Shown here: piece by piece, positions 1 through 11,023 of the stretch | Layout: the number at the start of each line of letters is the position of its first letter | How positions within the stretch are numbered: the stretch's first letter is position 1 | Made by a program: the position numbers and the translations under genes | Notes under the pieces: model-generated | The model's database searches: none | Told to the model about the DNA's origin: nothing | What the model saw: the letters and a program-made list of their open reading frames with translations, nothing else | Source of the DNA: Przewalskia tangutica | Lineage: Eukaryota > Streptophyta > Magnoliopsida > Solanales > Solanaceae | Length of the DNA stretch: 64,000 bases | Direction of reading: 5' to 3' | Assembly (NCBI GenBank): GCA_029844215.1 | Contig: CM056724.1 | Coordinates: forward strand, 38,850,446-38,914,445

Positions 1-832
1 TAAACAATTCATATGTCTACCTTTCTTGACCAAACACACTCAAAGTTTCCTTTGAGTATAGTTCTACTTAATTTGGTCTAAAGTAGTATACATTATTTAT
101 CTTTGTGAGTCAATTCAAAATAATTTCATATATTTATTAGAAAAATTAAGTTGAGTATCCAATGAAGCATCTAGCTTGTCAAAATTAGCCCAACAATCAA
201 TTTCTTACCCCCCCCCCCCCATTAGCCCTTCTGCTAGCTAGTCTTCCAAAAAAGGCACCTTCTAATAAATCTCTTTGCTCTTTTGTTTTTTTTTTCAATT
301 CGTTTCCAACTATAAGTTAATCGTTTCTCCCACTTTCAATGGTAACTTCTCATACATATGATTCTAATCATTACACCATACTTGTGTATATCATCAGCCT
401 TTAATTATACCACTATTTGTTGTCTCCCTTTTTTCTTTCCTATTCCTTTTTCTTCTGCTTTTATTCAATTTGCTCCAAATTTCTTCATCTCTACACCAGT
501 TTATTCCTACATAGTAAAATATAATATTAAGCACAAACTACTATAATCAGTACTCAAATGGAAATTAAGAATACTAAAATGTGAGGCAAACAATGAATAA
601 TTATATGCATTTTTGACCGAATATCAGTAGTCCTTTTCACATTGACCAGAATCCATGATGTATATATTCATGTTGGATGTCTTCTGCAAAATTAAGAAGC
701 ACAAATCATATGAAAAAAAGTTGAATAATTCAGTTAGTGAACAACAAAATAACTAAAAGATACAAACTTCAATACTTCAACAACTAGAAATGAGGAAAAT
801 ATTTAAAAAATTGAATGAAATGAAGAAGTTAC
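1..832. other. AT-rich flank without recognised gene
   Basis: This stretch is AT-rich and has only short open frames with no family resemblance that I recognise. It holds a 13-base run of C at 208-220 and several T- or A-rich runs. It ends where the Copia-A LTR copy begins. It could be host intergenic DNA or very old repeat; I see nothing functional. Confidence 0.6.
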
Positions 833-1566
833 TGTGAGTGACACAATGGATGTACGAGAATAATATACAACTATCACTAGTGCTTAGAAAGGATAAACAA
901 TTACAATTTCAATACAATAGACTTGAAGCCTAACATAAGTTGTTACAACAACAATAGGTATTGATGATCTTGATCTTCGGTCTTTGATCCTCTTTGGAGT
1001 CTTGAGATATTTGTTGAAACTGCAGCAAGCCCCTTGAGAACAACAACAACAATATGTTAAGAAATCAGGAAATAGTATAATGAAAATGGCTTGCTGAGTC
1101 GATTGATTTTTCAATCTATCATTAAGATAATATTGCCCCGTATAATTCTTTAATTGTGTGTTGACAACTTATCTTCCAAGATAAAATAACAATCAAACAA
1201 GTGAGCAAAGGAGACTCAAGTGTTCGCTAGGAAAGAAAGATCTTTGAGTGGAATATTGCAAGAGAGGAAAAAGATTTCAGAAAATCTTAAATCATACAAG
1301 TGTAGAGTGTGTATCTCTATGTCTTATGTATTGAGCCAAAGACCTCAATATATAGGTGTGTGTAAGAAGACCTTTTAATTGCCCCATAATGACATTCAAT
1401 TGTCATGTAATGGATGACTTTAATCCCCAAGTTAATTCAGCAAATAATGGTCCAAGTAATGGTCGTTATTGGGTGGATTTAATGTCATTAAAACCCCCTC
1501 AATAGCCATATTTTTGGGTTTCCAACGGTCGACATCGCCTCGCTACCGAGGCGCCGCGAAGCCTTC
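833..1566 (-). repeat. Copia-A left (3') LTR, truncated
   Basis: This segment matches 17925-18598 followed by 48079-48120 almost base for base, with scattered substitutions and small indels. Both copies begin with TGTGAGT followed by a CACAATGG block, and both run through the same CCATATTTTTGGG segment. Repetition on both sides of decayed minus-strand copia pol makes it the probable left LTR of that element. The last 40 bases align only loosely with the GC-rich part of the other copy, and the remaining 450 or so bases are missing because LINE sequence begins here. No target-site duplication was recognised, so the outer boundary is approximate. Confidence 0.6.
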
Positions 1567-2668
1567 AAAGCCAACCTGGATGCTCATAATGCGATCGGGC
1601 GCAAGGAGTCCAATGATGTGGATTACCAACCGTCGGAACCACAAACCGAGGCTGGTAAGGGTGTGAAGGGCGTGAAGGCACAATTGTCAAAGTTAATGAC
1701 CCGGGCACCATGAGCCAGGTCGTTAAACAACCCGCGATCTTCCGGAAGCTTGTGGACATGCACGGTAACATCTTGGTGCAAAATGTAGTTGATGACAAAG
1801 CTAAATCAGCCATTGAGGCAGTCCTTGCGCAAGGCTATGCTATGTCTACTATTTCGGATGAGCACAAGGGAGGCCAGCCCTTGGGGACACAGACAGAGGC
1901 GGGCAAAGATAAGGGTGTTATGACAGATGATGGGTTCACAGAAGTAATGAAGAGAGGGAAGGTGAAAACTAGCACGGGGTCACAAACCGCGCCTAGTTCA
2001 GGACCGCAAACGAGAGCCCAGTACCGGTATAGAGAAGGTCAAGGGGTGCACACCTATTTGAACTCTCATGTGAAGGACGCGGGTACAACTAGGAGTTGTA
2101 TTCGTGATGATTAGCCCGCGCATGCTCAGATTCTTGATCTTCAGACTCATGGTGGCCAGTCTTCGGGGTCCCAAACTTGGCTGGAAAAGGTCGGACTAAA
2201 CCTAGGATAGAATGGGGGAATGCCGGAGGGATTTCGATCAGAGATGGGGGCCAGCTTGCGGGGATACAAACTGTGGCTGGCACAGGACTGACTATTGATA
2301 CTGACGGGATAAGACAACCCGCAGACAGAGCGGGTAGTTCAATGGTTGCAAATTTTGGTGGTCAGCCTGCGGGGACACAGACCGAAGCTGTCATGGGTCG
2401 GACAGATATGGAAGCTCAACCTTTCGGCCCATCGGCTAAGGTTGGGAAATGTGGGAACTCGGAAGGTACCAATAAGGAAAAGGGGCACGAGGGCGTGAGG
2501 ACGAGGGAGAAAGCTAAGGCTAGCAATGTCGGGCAAAGCTTGCCCATACCCTTGAGCAGAATGACGACCCTTCCCACTAAAAAGAAGGGACCTTATGGTG
2601 GCACCAACTCTATTAACACTAAGGAAGATAGCACAAAGGGGACTATTCCTCATCCGTTATCAAAATGA
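1567..2668 (+). pseudogene. LINE ORF1 remnant with GGQxxGxQTxA repeats
   Basis: ORF1 of L1 elements encodes a nucleic-acid-binding chaperone that packages element RNA. Here only the low-complexity C-terminal part remains, in three pieces: a first frame to about 1710, then 1710-2114, then 2177-2668, with in-frame stops between. Six degenerate copies of a motif reading roughly GGQPxGTQTEAxxG occur near 1630, 1866, 1974, 2151, 2246 and 2358. There is no RRM-like or zinc-knuckle segment. The frame ends at 2668, overlapping the ORF2 ATG at 2665 by four bases, a coupled arrangement also seen in other plant LINEs. Assignment rests on position before ORF2; the repeat itself I do not recognise from a named domain. 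Confidence 0.6.
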
Positions 2669-5600
2669 TCATTGTTTCTTGGAATATAAGGGGCCCGCAC
2701 CGATCCTCCAAGAAAAAGGAGATTTGCTCTGTGGTGCATGAGAACAACATTGACATTTTTGGTATTTTGGAATCAAAGCTCAACAATACGACGCTTGATC
2801 GTTTATGGTCTTCGAAATTTCACAACTGGGAGGTGTTGGATAACTTTGCCCATCATCCGGCAGGAGGATATTTATTTTATTCAACCCGGCCAAAGTCATT
2901 CTACAAGTGCTTGACATTAACCCGCAAGCCATTCATTGCGGTGTCACTTGTGCTATCTCATCCAAGAGGCTCCATGTCACCTTCGTGTACGGGCTTCACA
3001 CGGTTGTCGATAGACGGGGATTATGGGAGAAGTTGAGGAAGTATGGGGCCCCCATGACTGGGTCGTGGCTAGTACTTGGTGATTTCAACACGGTTATGAA
3101 GGAGGATGAGCATTTCAACATGACACCCATCTCCAGCTACGACACGAAGGATATTATTGATTGTTGCCGGGATTTGAGCCTCACGGACTTGTCATCGACG
3201 GGTTGCGAGTTCACGTTCAGCCGTAGCAATACATTGAGCAAGCTTGACAGGGCCCTCATTAACTCCCGTTGGTTACATGCGGGTTGGTATGGCAATGCAC
3301 ATTTCCGTCAGTCTGGGCCCTTTTCGGACCATACGACGTGCATTGTCACTATCTTGGATCGTCCGAGAATGCATAATAGACCCTTCAAGTTCTTCAACAT
3401 GTGGGATACCCATGAGCACTTTGGAAGGATTGTGATGGACGCTTGGGAGAAGAATATTGATGACAATGCTCAATTCCGGTTATTCCGGAAGTTACTTAGC
3501 CTCAAAGGACCCTTGAAGCAGCTCAATGTGAAGGAATTCTCTCATATCTCGTCCCGGGTCAAAAGGGCAAAGGAGGAGCTTGATATTGCTCAGCAGGATG
3601 CTTTGAGCAACCCCATCTTGACCACTTTCACACGCGGGTTACTGAGCTCAGGCACAAGTTCATGGTTCTTATTGACGCGGAGATGAGTTTCCTTAAACAG
3701 CTTGCCAAATACGAGCACCTCAAGCACAGTGATAGGTGCACTAAGTTCTTTCATAGTATGGTCAAACGCAACTCTAAAAGGAATTTCATTGCGGCCACTA
3801 CCAAGAGTGGTGGTTCTCTTACGAACTCTGGTAACCAAGTTGCGACAGAATTCATCAATTACTATAAAGGGTTACTTGGAACTAGAGACGTTTGTGAACC
3901 TATTGATATTGGTGTCATCTCCGGGGGAAATTGTTTTTCGGCGAAACAAGAGGATGTTATTATTAGAGATTTCACGGATGCAGAGATTAAATGGGCATTA
4001 TTCGGTATCGGGGAAGACAAAGCTCCTGGTCCGGATGGCTACTCTTCGGGTTTCTTCAAGAAAGCTTGGAATATTGTCGACGGGGAGTTCTGTGTGGCGG
4101 TTAAAGAGTTCTTCAGTTCGGGAAAGCTTCTAAAACAGATCAATCACACTACCATCGCCCTTATTCCTAAATCTACCCACTGCTCAATGGTGGGCGACTA
4201 CAGACCTATTTCGTGTTGCAACATTTTGTACAAGGTCATCACCAAGATTATTGTTTCACGGTTGGTGCCGGTTTTGGACTTTTTCATTGATCCAGCCTAG
4301 ATGGCTTTTGTTCAGGGCAGAAGTATGTCTGACAACATACACCTAGCTCAAGAGCTTTTGAGGGGTTACAACCACAAGAGGGTCTCAAGTAGATACATGC
4401 TCAAAGTTGATCTCCGTAAGGCCTTCGACTCGGTGAATTGGGAATTCCTCACGGCTATTTTGATTGGTTTGAATTTCTTGGAAAGGCTAGTGTCTTGGAT
4501 TATGGAGTGCGTATCCACGACTTCATATTCGATTTCTATCAACGAGAGCTTACACGACCATTTTAAGGGCCGAAAGAGGCTCAGACATGGGGACCCTCTC
4601 TCCCCTACCTTGTTTGTTATTTTCCTGGAATATCTCTTGAGGATGATCAACAAAAACACTCGGATGCCGGTTTTCCACTACCACCCCAAGTGCAAAGCTT
4701 AAGGATCACCCACCTTACATTCGCCGATGATTTACTTCTTATGTCGAGAGGGGACACTACATTCGTCTGGATCCTCATGGAATGCCTTCGAGATTTTCAA
4801 AAATACTCGGGTCTCAGTTCTAATGCCCTCAAGTCCAGCTTGTACACGACTGATATTACGGAACACGACCTTGATTATATTAAGAAGATTACTAGCTTCG
4901 ACACCGGCACTATGCCTTTCCGCTATCTCGGCATTCCCCTAGCCGCGGAGATGATGAGGCTGGTACACTATGACCCTTTTATGAATAAAATTGTAGGGTA
5001 CATTGACTCGTGGATGAGCGCTACTTTATCTTATGCGGGCAGTCTTGAGCTCATAAAGTCTGTCCTCCAATGTGTGGAATGCTTATGGTTATCTATGCTG
5101 TCAGTGCCTGTTGCGGTTTGTAAGAAAGTTTACAGGCTTTGTAGGACCTTCCTGTGGCATTCAAACCACCCTCTTGTAGCCTGGAAGGAGTGTACCAGGC
5201 TGAAATCTGAGGGAGGCCTCGGAATCAGGGATCTCAAGACCTGGAACCTTGCTTTGCTTGCTAAATGCCTCTAGAATATCCATCAAAAGAAGGACACGCT
5301 CTGGATTAAATGGATCGATCACAAGTATCTTAGCAACAACAACAACATTTGGACGTGGGTTGTAAAAAATGACGTCTCACCTTTGATCAAGCGGCTTCTC
5401 ATTATTAGTGACATTTTTCTTGACCGTGAAGGGTCCCATGATCGGGCGGCTACTACCATGGCGGCATGGTATATTAACAATCACAATGCTTATGATTACT
5501 TCAGGACACATGGGCAGCCGGTGATTTGAGTGAAGGATGTTTGGAGTTCATGTATCACTCCAAAACAGTCTTTCATTCTATAGTTTTGTGCGAGGAAGAG

Positions 5601-6011
5601 ATTACGAACGAAAGATAGAGTCACTTATATGGACATTGATAGAAGGTTCTCCTTTGCGACCATTCTGATGAGTCAATAGCGCACCTATTATTCAGCTGCA
5701 CGATCAGTAGCTATCTTTAGTCCAGGGTCAAGACATGGCTTGGCATCCGGAGGGCTATGACCACCATAATTAGCACTTTGAAATATATTAATAAACAGGG
5801 GCACGGTACAGGTTGGCAAGCTAAAGCTAAGCGGGTTGGGCTGGCCACCACAGTCTACCACATTTGGACTGAGAGGAATAAAATTATTTTTGATGGGTCG
5901 AAACTTGATAGAAAAGCTATTCTTTTTAGGATCAAGACCAACGTCTACAAAATTTTGTTCGCATTATACCCCCTTTTCCAGGACAGATTTGTATCTCTGG
6001 CCACAAACTAG
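2665..6011 (+). pseudogene. LINE ORF2: endonuclease and reverse transcriptase, frameshifted
   Basis: ORF2 would nick target DNA and reverse-transcribe the LINE RNA from the nick. The endonuclease begins at 2665 with SWNIRG and GILESKL; after a frameshift near 2900 it continues with VLGDFN and the catalytic-type SDH segment near 3330. A second shift near 3650 leads into the RT: APGPDG, YRPISCCN, a stop near 4300, then KVDLRKAFDSVNW, and after a shift near 4690 the catalytic FADD at 4720-4731, followed by YLGIPL. The C-terminal region with an RVT zinc-binding-like segment continues past stops to about 6011. At least four frameshifts or stops make it non-functional. No RNase H domain was recognised. 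Confidence 0.85.
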
Positions 6012-6070
6012 GACAATGGATGGTTTGTTTGGACCTGAGGCCTTCTCGGCTCACCTTTTGCAAATCTCCA

Positions 6071-6453
6071 GACTACCCAACTTGTGGGATCAGCTGGAGT
6101 CTCCCGACTACCCAGAATGTGGGATTGACGGGAGTCCTTTTTGCTTTGTACCTTATGACTTCCCGACCTGTGGGCAAACATGAGATAAGAGGTTGTCTGG
6201 ATGATAGGTACTATGGCGATTACTCTCAGCGGCATAACGTGACGAGGGTAGGTCTTTACCCATGTCCTAATAGGTACTCTTCCCTTGACCATGGGTTTGT
6301 CCCACTTAGGTTTACCATGTCAAGGGTTTAAGGAGGCCCACGGCTGCAACCTTATGCTTTACATAAGGGAATTGCCATAGTCTAAGACTATTTTGTTGGA
6401 TGCATTTCTCTAATGATTAGCTTGGGCACTCACGACTACCCGACTTGTGGGAT
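6071..6453 (+). repeat. Short repeated motif in LINE 3' untranslated region
   Basis: A 20-base motif close to GACTACCCRACTTGTGGGAT occurs at 6071-6090, 6106-6125 (two central differences), 6157-6174 (diverged) and 6434-6453. It lies between the end of ORF2 and the A tail. Plant LINE 3' ends can carry structured segments recognised by their own RT, but whether this repeat has such a role is not shown by the sequence. Confidence 0.6.
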
Positions 6454-6610
6454 AGCTTGAACTTTTGTTATTGACGAGCTTAAATCGTGTGTTGGTCTGC
6501 CTAGCAGGGACGCACTAGATTTACATCGTTATTATGCCTGTGGGTACGCCCACAAAACCTGTACATTTTGATGATTATTAATACACATTTACCTTTTCAT
6601 AAAAAAAAAA

Positions 6611-6922
6611 GCACTGCCCATCCTCTTGCTCGGGGTAATTTGCATAGAACTCCCTCACAAGACTAGAATTTTGAAGTGGGATCCTTTCTGGATTGGTGAA
6701 CCTTCTCCACCTATTTTCCTCGATCATGACCCTAATAGGCTTGTAGTCATCATCATCATCAAATGGCATGACCTGGTAATCCATGCCTCTTTCTGGTATC
6801 AATGCCCTAGTGCTAATCTTGTTGTATCGATCCTCCGCATGTTTGTTGGCGAATCGAGTCACATCATAGTCTGGGGCGGATGAAGATGCTGAAGCTCTTG
6901 AAGCTCGTTTCCTAGAGGCCAT
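6611..6922 (-). pseudogene. Athila-1 second ORF, truncated (plant transposon protein domain)
   Basis: The reading frame starts with an ATG whose complement is at 6920-6922 and gives MASRKRASRASAS, then APDYDVTRFANKHAEDRY and LIPERGMDY, and later FTNPERIPL and EFYANYP. This is the beginning of the ORF seen more fully in Athila-2 at 24003-25177, and it resembles the 'putative plant transposon protein' family (PF20167), whose function is not known. A run of Asp codons comes from a CAT repeat. The frame is cut by the A tail of the LINE after about 100 codons. The open frame extends upstream of this ATG, but that part does not resemble the other copy, so I chose the MASRKRA start. Confidence 0.6.
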
Positions 6923-7629
6923 AGTGAAGGTTGTTGGGAAATTTTTCGGCACCATTTTCTTTGTTTCCTCGAGGTTTCCCAACAACTCTCCCACCACACA
7001 ACAACAATAACCAAGCAAAACCGGACTATAGAAGCAATACATAACAATTAGACCATAATAAGCCTCAATCCACACAACACAACAATACCCAGCACACACC
7101 CACAACCACCCAACACCCACCAACAAAGCCCGTACACCCCCAAACTTATAAGTTACTTTCCCTACTAGCCTTGAAATTGTAAGAACAATGATGAAGATTA
7201 CCATTTTGAAGAGTTGTTCTTCACCAATTTCTTGACCCAATTGGAAGGAATGATGATGGTGCAAGATGTGAGGGTTTGAGTAGGGATTTTTGGAAGAATT
7301 TGGGGAAGTTTGTGGGAGATTTTTATAGGTAGAGAAAGGGATTTTCAGACTTTTTAGAGAGAGGAAGGATTTGTGTTTGTGTGGGAAAATATTTGGGGGA
7401 TTAGGGCTTTTAATTTGGAAATCTCGTCCCGGCACCGCGGTGCCAAAAGTACTGTGGCCCTTCGATTACTTTCAAGACCGCTGTCCCGCACAACGGCATC
7501 GCGTTCTCGATTCTGTGTTTTCCATCCTCTTCTTCGTGCTTAGTCTCCGCTTCTTCCACTGTCATCACAACACCACAAAAATACCAAAAGTGAGACTGTT
7601 CTAATTAAACTCAATTGCGTAATTTAAAA

Positions 7630-7647
7630 ATTGGGTTGCCTCCCAAG
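7630..7647 (-). other. Conserved hairpin downstream of protease (Athila-1 copy)
   Basis: On the minus strand this reads TTGGG-AGGCAA-CCCAA. The same hairpin, preceded by CGTTAAAGACA, follows the protease ORF in Athila-2 (23095-23112), Athila-4 (40760-40777) and Athila-3 (45338-45355). It may be an RNA structure used by the element; the role is unknown. Confidence 0.55.
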
Positions 7648-7699
7648 TAGAGTTGTCTTTAACGTCTTGTAGCCGGACGCAGGTTACTCATTAAATCAT

Positions 7700-9577
7700 T
7701 GGGGTATTTTAATCCCACTACCTATCCATTTCAAAATCATCCTCCTCTTTCTCACTCTGTTTTCTTTTTCACATGAGGGAGTTCAGTAAGACTTACCTGT
7801 TCGACGACTTCCATGAAATTCACTTTGTTTCAGCATTCTTACTGACCTGTGGGTTCACCGCTGTATGAATGATCTCCCTAGCTTTGGTCTGCGGCTGGCC
7901 GAATCATGTGTCACCGTGGCCGATCGCGAAACACTTGTTGATGACTTGGGATTCAATGGTGAAATTGAACACTTTGAACACCATATCTTCCTCCTGAACC
8001 CTTAGTCTCAGTTCTCCCTTTTCTATATCAATCAGGGCTCTCCCAGTTGCAAGGAATGGTCTTCCCAAAATGATGGGTATTTCATCATCTTCCTCCATAT
8101 CAAGAATGAGGAAGTCTGCTGGGAAGAAGAACTTTCCCACCTTGACCAGCACATCTTCTATTATGCCTCTGGGGTGCACTACGGTTCTCGGCCAACTGTA
8201 AATTCACTGTGGTTGGTTTGGCTTCACCCAAACCCAATCTCTTGAAGACAAATAAAGGCATGAGATTGATACTGGCTCCTAGATCACACAACACCTTGTT
8301 GCATGTTACCTTACTAATAGTGTAGGGCAAGGTGAAGCTCCATAGATCCTTCAGCTTAGGAGGCAATTTCTTTTGCAGGATGACACTGCACTCCTCTGTC
8401 AAAGATATTGTCTCATAATCCGTTAGCCTTCTTTTTTCTCCAAGTATCTCCTTCATGAATTTAAAGTACGCTGACATCTGTTCTAGTGCTTCAATGAAGG
8501 GGATATTTATGTGAAACTTCTTAAACACCTCCAAAAACTTGGAGAACTGCTTGTCAATTGCCTTCTTTTGTAACCTCTGAGGGTAAGGGATTCTATCAAC
8601 GTACTCCCTCAAAAGTGTTTGTGGAGCTGTCTCAACTATAGGGCGGTCCTCAGTGACCCTCTCATTCTCTACCTCAGCTGCTTTCTCACACTCCTTCTCA
8701 CTTACCACTGCGGGCTGGGGAGCAACCTGCTCCAACTGCTTTTCACTCCTCAACAACACTGCTTGATACTGATCTCTAGGATTTACCTCTGTATTGCTTG
8801 GGAGAGTTCCCTGCGGCCTGTTGATTACCATCTTTTCAAGTTGTCCAACCTGTGTTTCCAAGCTCCTGAGAGAGGACATTGTTTCAGACATGAACTGATT
8901 CTGCGAATTGGTGAGTGTAAGCAATGCAGTTCTCAGTTCATCAGGCTTCTCCTGTTGTATAGGTGGTCTAAACTGCTGGGATGAAGTGGCCTGATTTTGC
9001 ATCTGCTGGTTCTGGTAACCACCTTGATATGGTTGCTGCTGAGACTGATCGTTCTTCTACGAAAAGTTAGGGTGATTTATCCACCCTGAGTTGTATGTGT
9101 TGGAATTATAAGGCCTCTGAAAGTTTCCAACCGCATGTACCTGCTCCATTGACACATTATTAGGGTCCACCGTTGTGCATCTGTCAAAAGAATGCGGTCC
9201 ACCACAAATCTCATAATTCACAGGCATCGGGACTGCATTCACAGACATTGTACTGTGTTCTGGATCATGCTCAGGATGACTGACTTGATCTCAAAGTTGT
9301 TGGTCCCTATAGCTGGGAGCCTGATACATGTCTGTGCACCAGTAACTGTGGGCAGAACATGATCTCCCAAGCTCATTTCTGCAGGTGGTGGGACTTGTCC
9401 TATGGCAGCCGGTACCACATTATTCAACACCTCCTCAGGTACCCCGTCGTTGTTATTCTACTGATTTTTCATGGCTAGTAAATCAACAATTCTTTTCTCA
9501 TGCCTGTTTTGCTTGCACAGTTTTTCGATTTCATGGTTGAAGGGAACAAGTGTATCTGCTCCTCTCCTTCTTCACAT
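7700..9577 (-). pseudogene. Athila-1 gag-protease, internally deleted
   Basis: Gag would form the particle and the protease would process it. The start context ATG at 9575-9577 is followed at once by TGA, where other copies have CGA. The N-terminal gag block [16 protein letters not shown] is visible at 9239-9430, then about 650 bases present in other copies are missing. Next come the zinc-knuckle-like segment CGGPHSFDRC, a Gln-rich linker, KFLEVFKKFHINIPF, and the protease block LCDLGASINLMPL with the D-L-G form of the catalytic motif, then [15 protein letters not shown] frameshift near 8170 separates the last two. The end of the frame near 7700 is approximate. Confidence 0.8.
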
Positions 9578-9713
9578 ACACTAGATTCTTGAAACAGATC
9601 AAAATCAACAAATAAATCAAGGCACACAGTTCTAACAGTAAAAATAAAAATAAAATAAAAATAAAGCCAAAGTAGAAATAAAAATAGATGATTCGATATT
9701 AGATGTACGTCAG

Positions 9714-9731
9714 TCCCCGGCAACGATGCCA
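9714..9731 (-). promoter_or_regulatory. Primer-binding site, tRNA-Asp type (Athila-1)
   Basis: The minus strand reads TGGCATCGTTGCCGGGGA, six bases inside the LTR end. It is complementary, with one difference, to the 3' end expected of plant tRNA-Asp, the usual primer of Athila elements. Confidence 0.8.
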
Positions 9732-9737
9732 AAAACT

Positions 9738-11023
9738 TGTTAGCGATATTTCGACTGCTCACGCAAGCGTACACATCGTTCACAAGTAATCTGTAAGACC
9801 GAATATCGTCCACATAGACTTGTTTCTAAGTATCGTTCATCTATTTTATGTTATCTATTTGGCAATCAATATTTGATTGAATTATTTATTTAACTACTAT
9901 AATAATTGCAAGATTTAAACTAATAAAGTTGTAATCAGCTATGAATGAATTAGGACTTCCAAAATCCTCGACTATCCACTTTATTCAATCCTTAATGTAA
10001 CTAAAATGATTCTTCTTCTCCGTTAAGATAGCAGTTAACTAGACTGTCTTATATTCCGGTTAGGACATATAATCACTCAACCCCAGTGCAGAACTCTTCT
10101 GTATTTCTATAATAGGATTTACCACATAGGAGGATTAAGAACAGTAACCTATAATGCTACACAAGTATCGGGGTACTTTCGTCCGCGATTTTAACCTATG
10201 TCTAGTCAATTACATCATATCTAAATCTCCCCTCTAGGTTTTTGATTCGAAATCATATAGGTTATGATAATTAGTAATCAATTAATTATCAAACATTCAT
10301 ACCAAATATTGACTAAATCTTAATCAAGTGAAGAAGAAATCAAACTACTGCATTAACTCATGAATAAAAGTTTCAAGTGATTCATAAGGAAAGCCCTAAT
10401 AGAGTGTTTAGCTCCTAGCCATAGTCACGCTAAGAATTAACACAATATTCATACATAAACTGAATTAAAAACGAAAGAAAGAAAATTACGCAGAACAAAG
10501 TCTCCAATTGTAGCTCCAAATCCCCCTTGTGTTGTGTTGTAGAATGACCGACTTCCCTCATAGCATTAATCCCTAGGGCTTAAATATCCTCTAATTTTCG
10601 TGCCCTATGGACCAATCTTTCCTTAGCCAATTTGCATTCGAGTGAAATTTCGCGTCGCAAGCACCATCACGATACCAATCGCGGTGCCGAAACTCCTGCA
10701 GCTTCTCAGCACAAATGGCACCGCAGTACTGTCTGATGGCACCGCGGTGCTGAAAGTCCTATGGCTCCTCGGAATATAGCACCGCGGTTCTGCATAGTGG
10801 CACCGCAGTTCTACCTTCTTTCGCTCTGAGTTGCCAACTTTCGTCCTTTTCGCCTCGGGAGCACCTTTTCTGCCCATTTCTCGTTCCTTTTTGCCATTTT
10901 GCCTTTTTGCACCATTGTGACTCAAAAAAAGAAAACAAACCTACTATTATACTAAACACAACAAAAACGAGTAAAATACCAACTAAAAATGACTCGAAAG
11001 ACGTATACAAAATACGTCTAACA
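9738..11023 (-). repeat. Athila-1 5' LTR
   Basis: A 1286-base LTR in minus orientation, TGTTAGACG at its start (right side) and CGCTAACA at its end (left side). It shares with the other Athila LTRs the opening TTTTGAGTC-like and TTTTTAGTTGG segments, a block around the GGGGTACTTTCGTC segment and the polypyrimidine parts. At 10650-10815 is an array of GGCACCGCGGTGC-like palindromes, a diverged form of the GC palindromes in the other copies. The TATA position is decayed to a TATTTAA-like sequence near 10580. Only one LTR of this element survives, so its age cannot be estimated. Confidence 0.8.

Larger units (their letters stand above)
1567..6610 (+). mobile_element. Plant L1-type LINE, 5'-truncated
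   Basis: A non-LTR retrotransposon with an ORF1 remnant, an ORF2 encoding an apurinic-type endonuclease and a reverse transcriptase, a 3' untranslated region and a ten-base A tail at 6601-6610. ORF1 lacks the N-terminal RNA-binding domain usual in plant L1 ORF1 proteins, which fits 5' truncation. The A tail abuts the second ORF of Athila-1 directly, so the LINE apparently landed there. The 5' side, however, is Copia-A LTR rather than Athila, and no target-site duplication is visible, so the left flank was rearranged after insertion. The exact 5' end is uncertain by about 40 bases. Confidence 0.85.
6611..11023 (-). mobile_element. Athila-1: truncated gypsy/Athila element
   Basis: Minus-strand Athila-type element with its 5' LTR on the right (9738-11023), a tRNA-Asp-type primer site, gag-protease and the start of a second ORF. 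Its 3' half, including the 3' LTR, is missing because LINE sequence begins at 6610. The right end abuts copia pol at 11024, so it inserted into Copia-A; AATAT follows at 11024-11028, but the matching left duplication is lost. Between the second ORF and gag-protease (6923-7630) is non-coding DNA with a perfect GGCACCGCGGTGCC palindrome near 7432. No RT, RNase H or integrase is present in what remains. Confidence 0.85.

Noticed and set aside
358..546. 62-codon frame in the left flank
   Set aside because: Hydrophobic low-complexity product in AT-rich DNA with no recognisable gene context.
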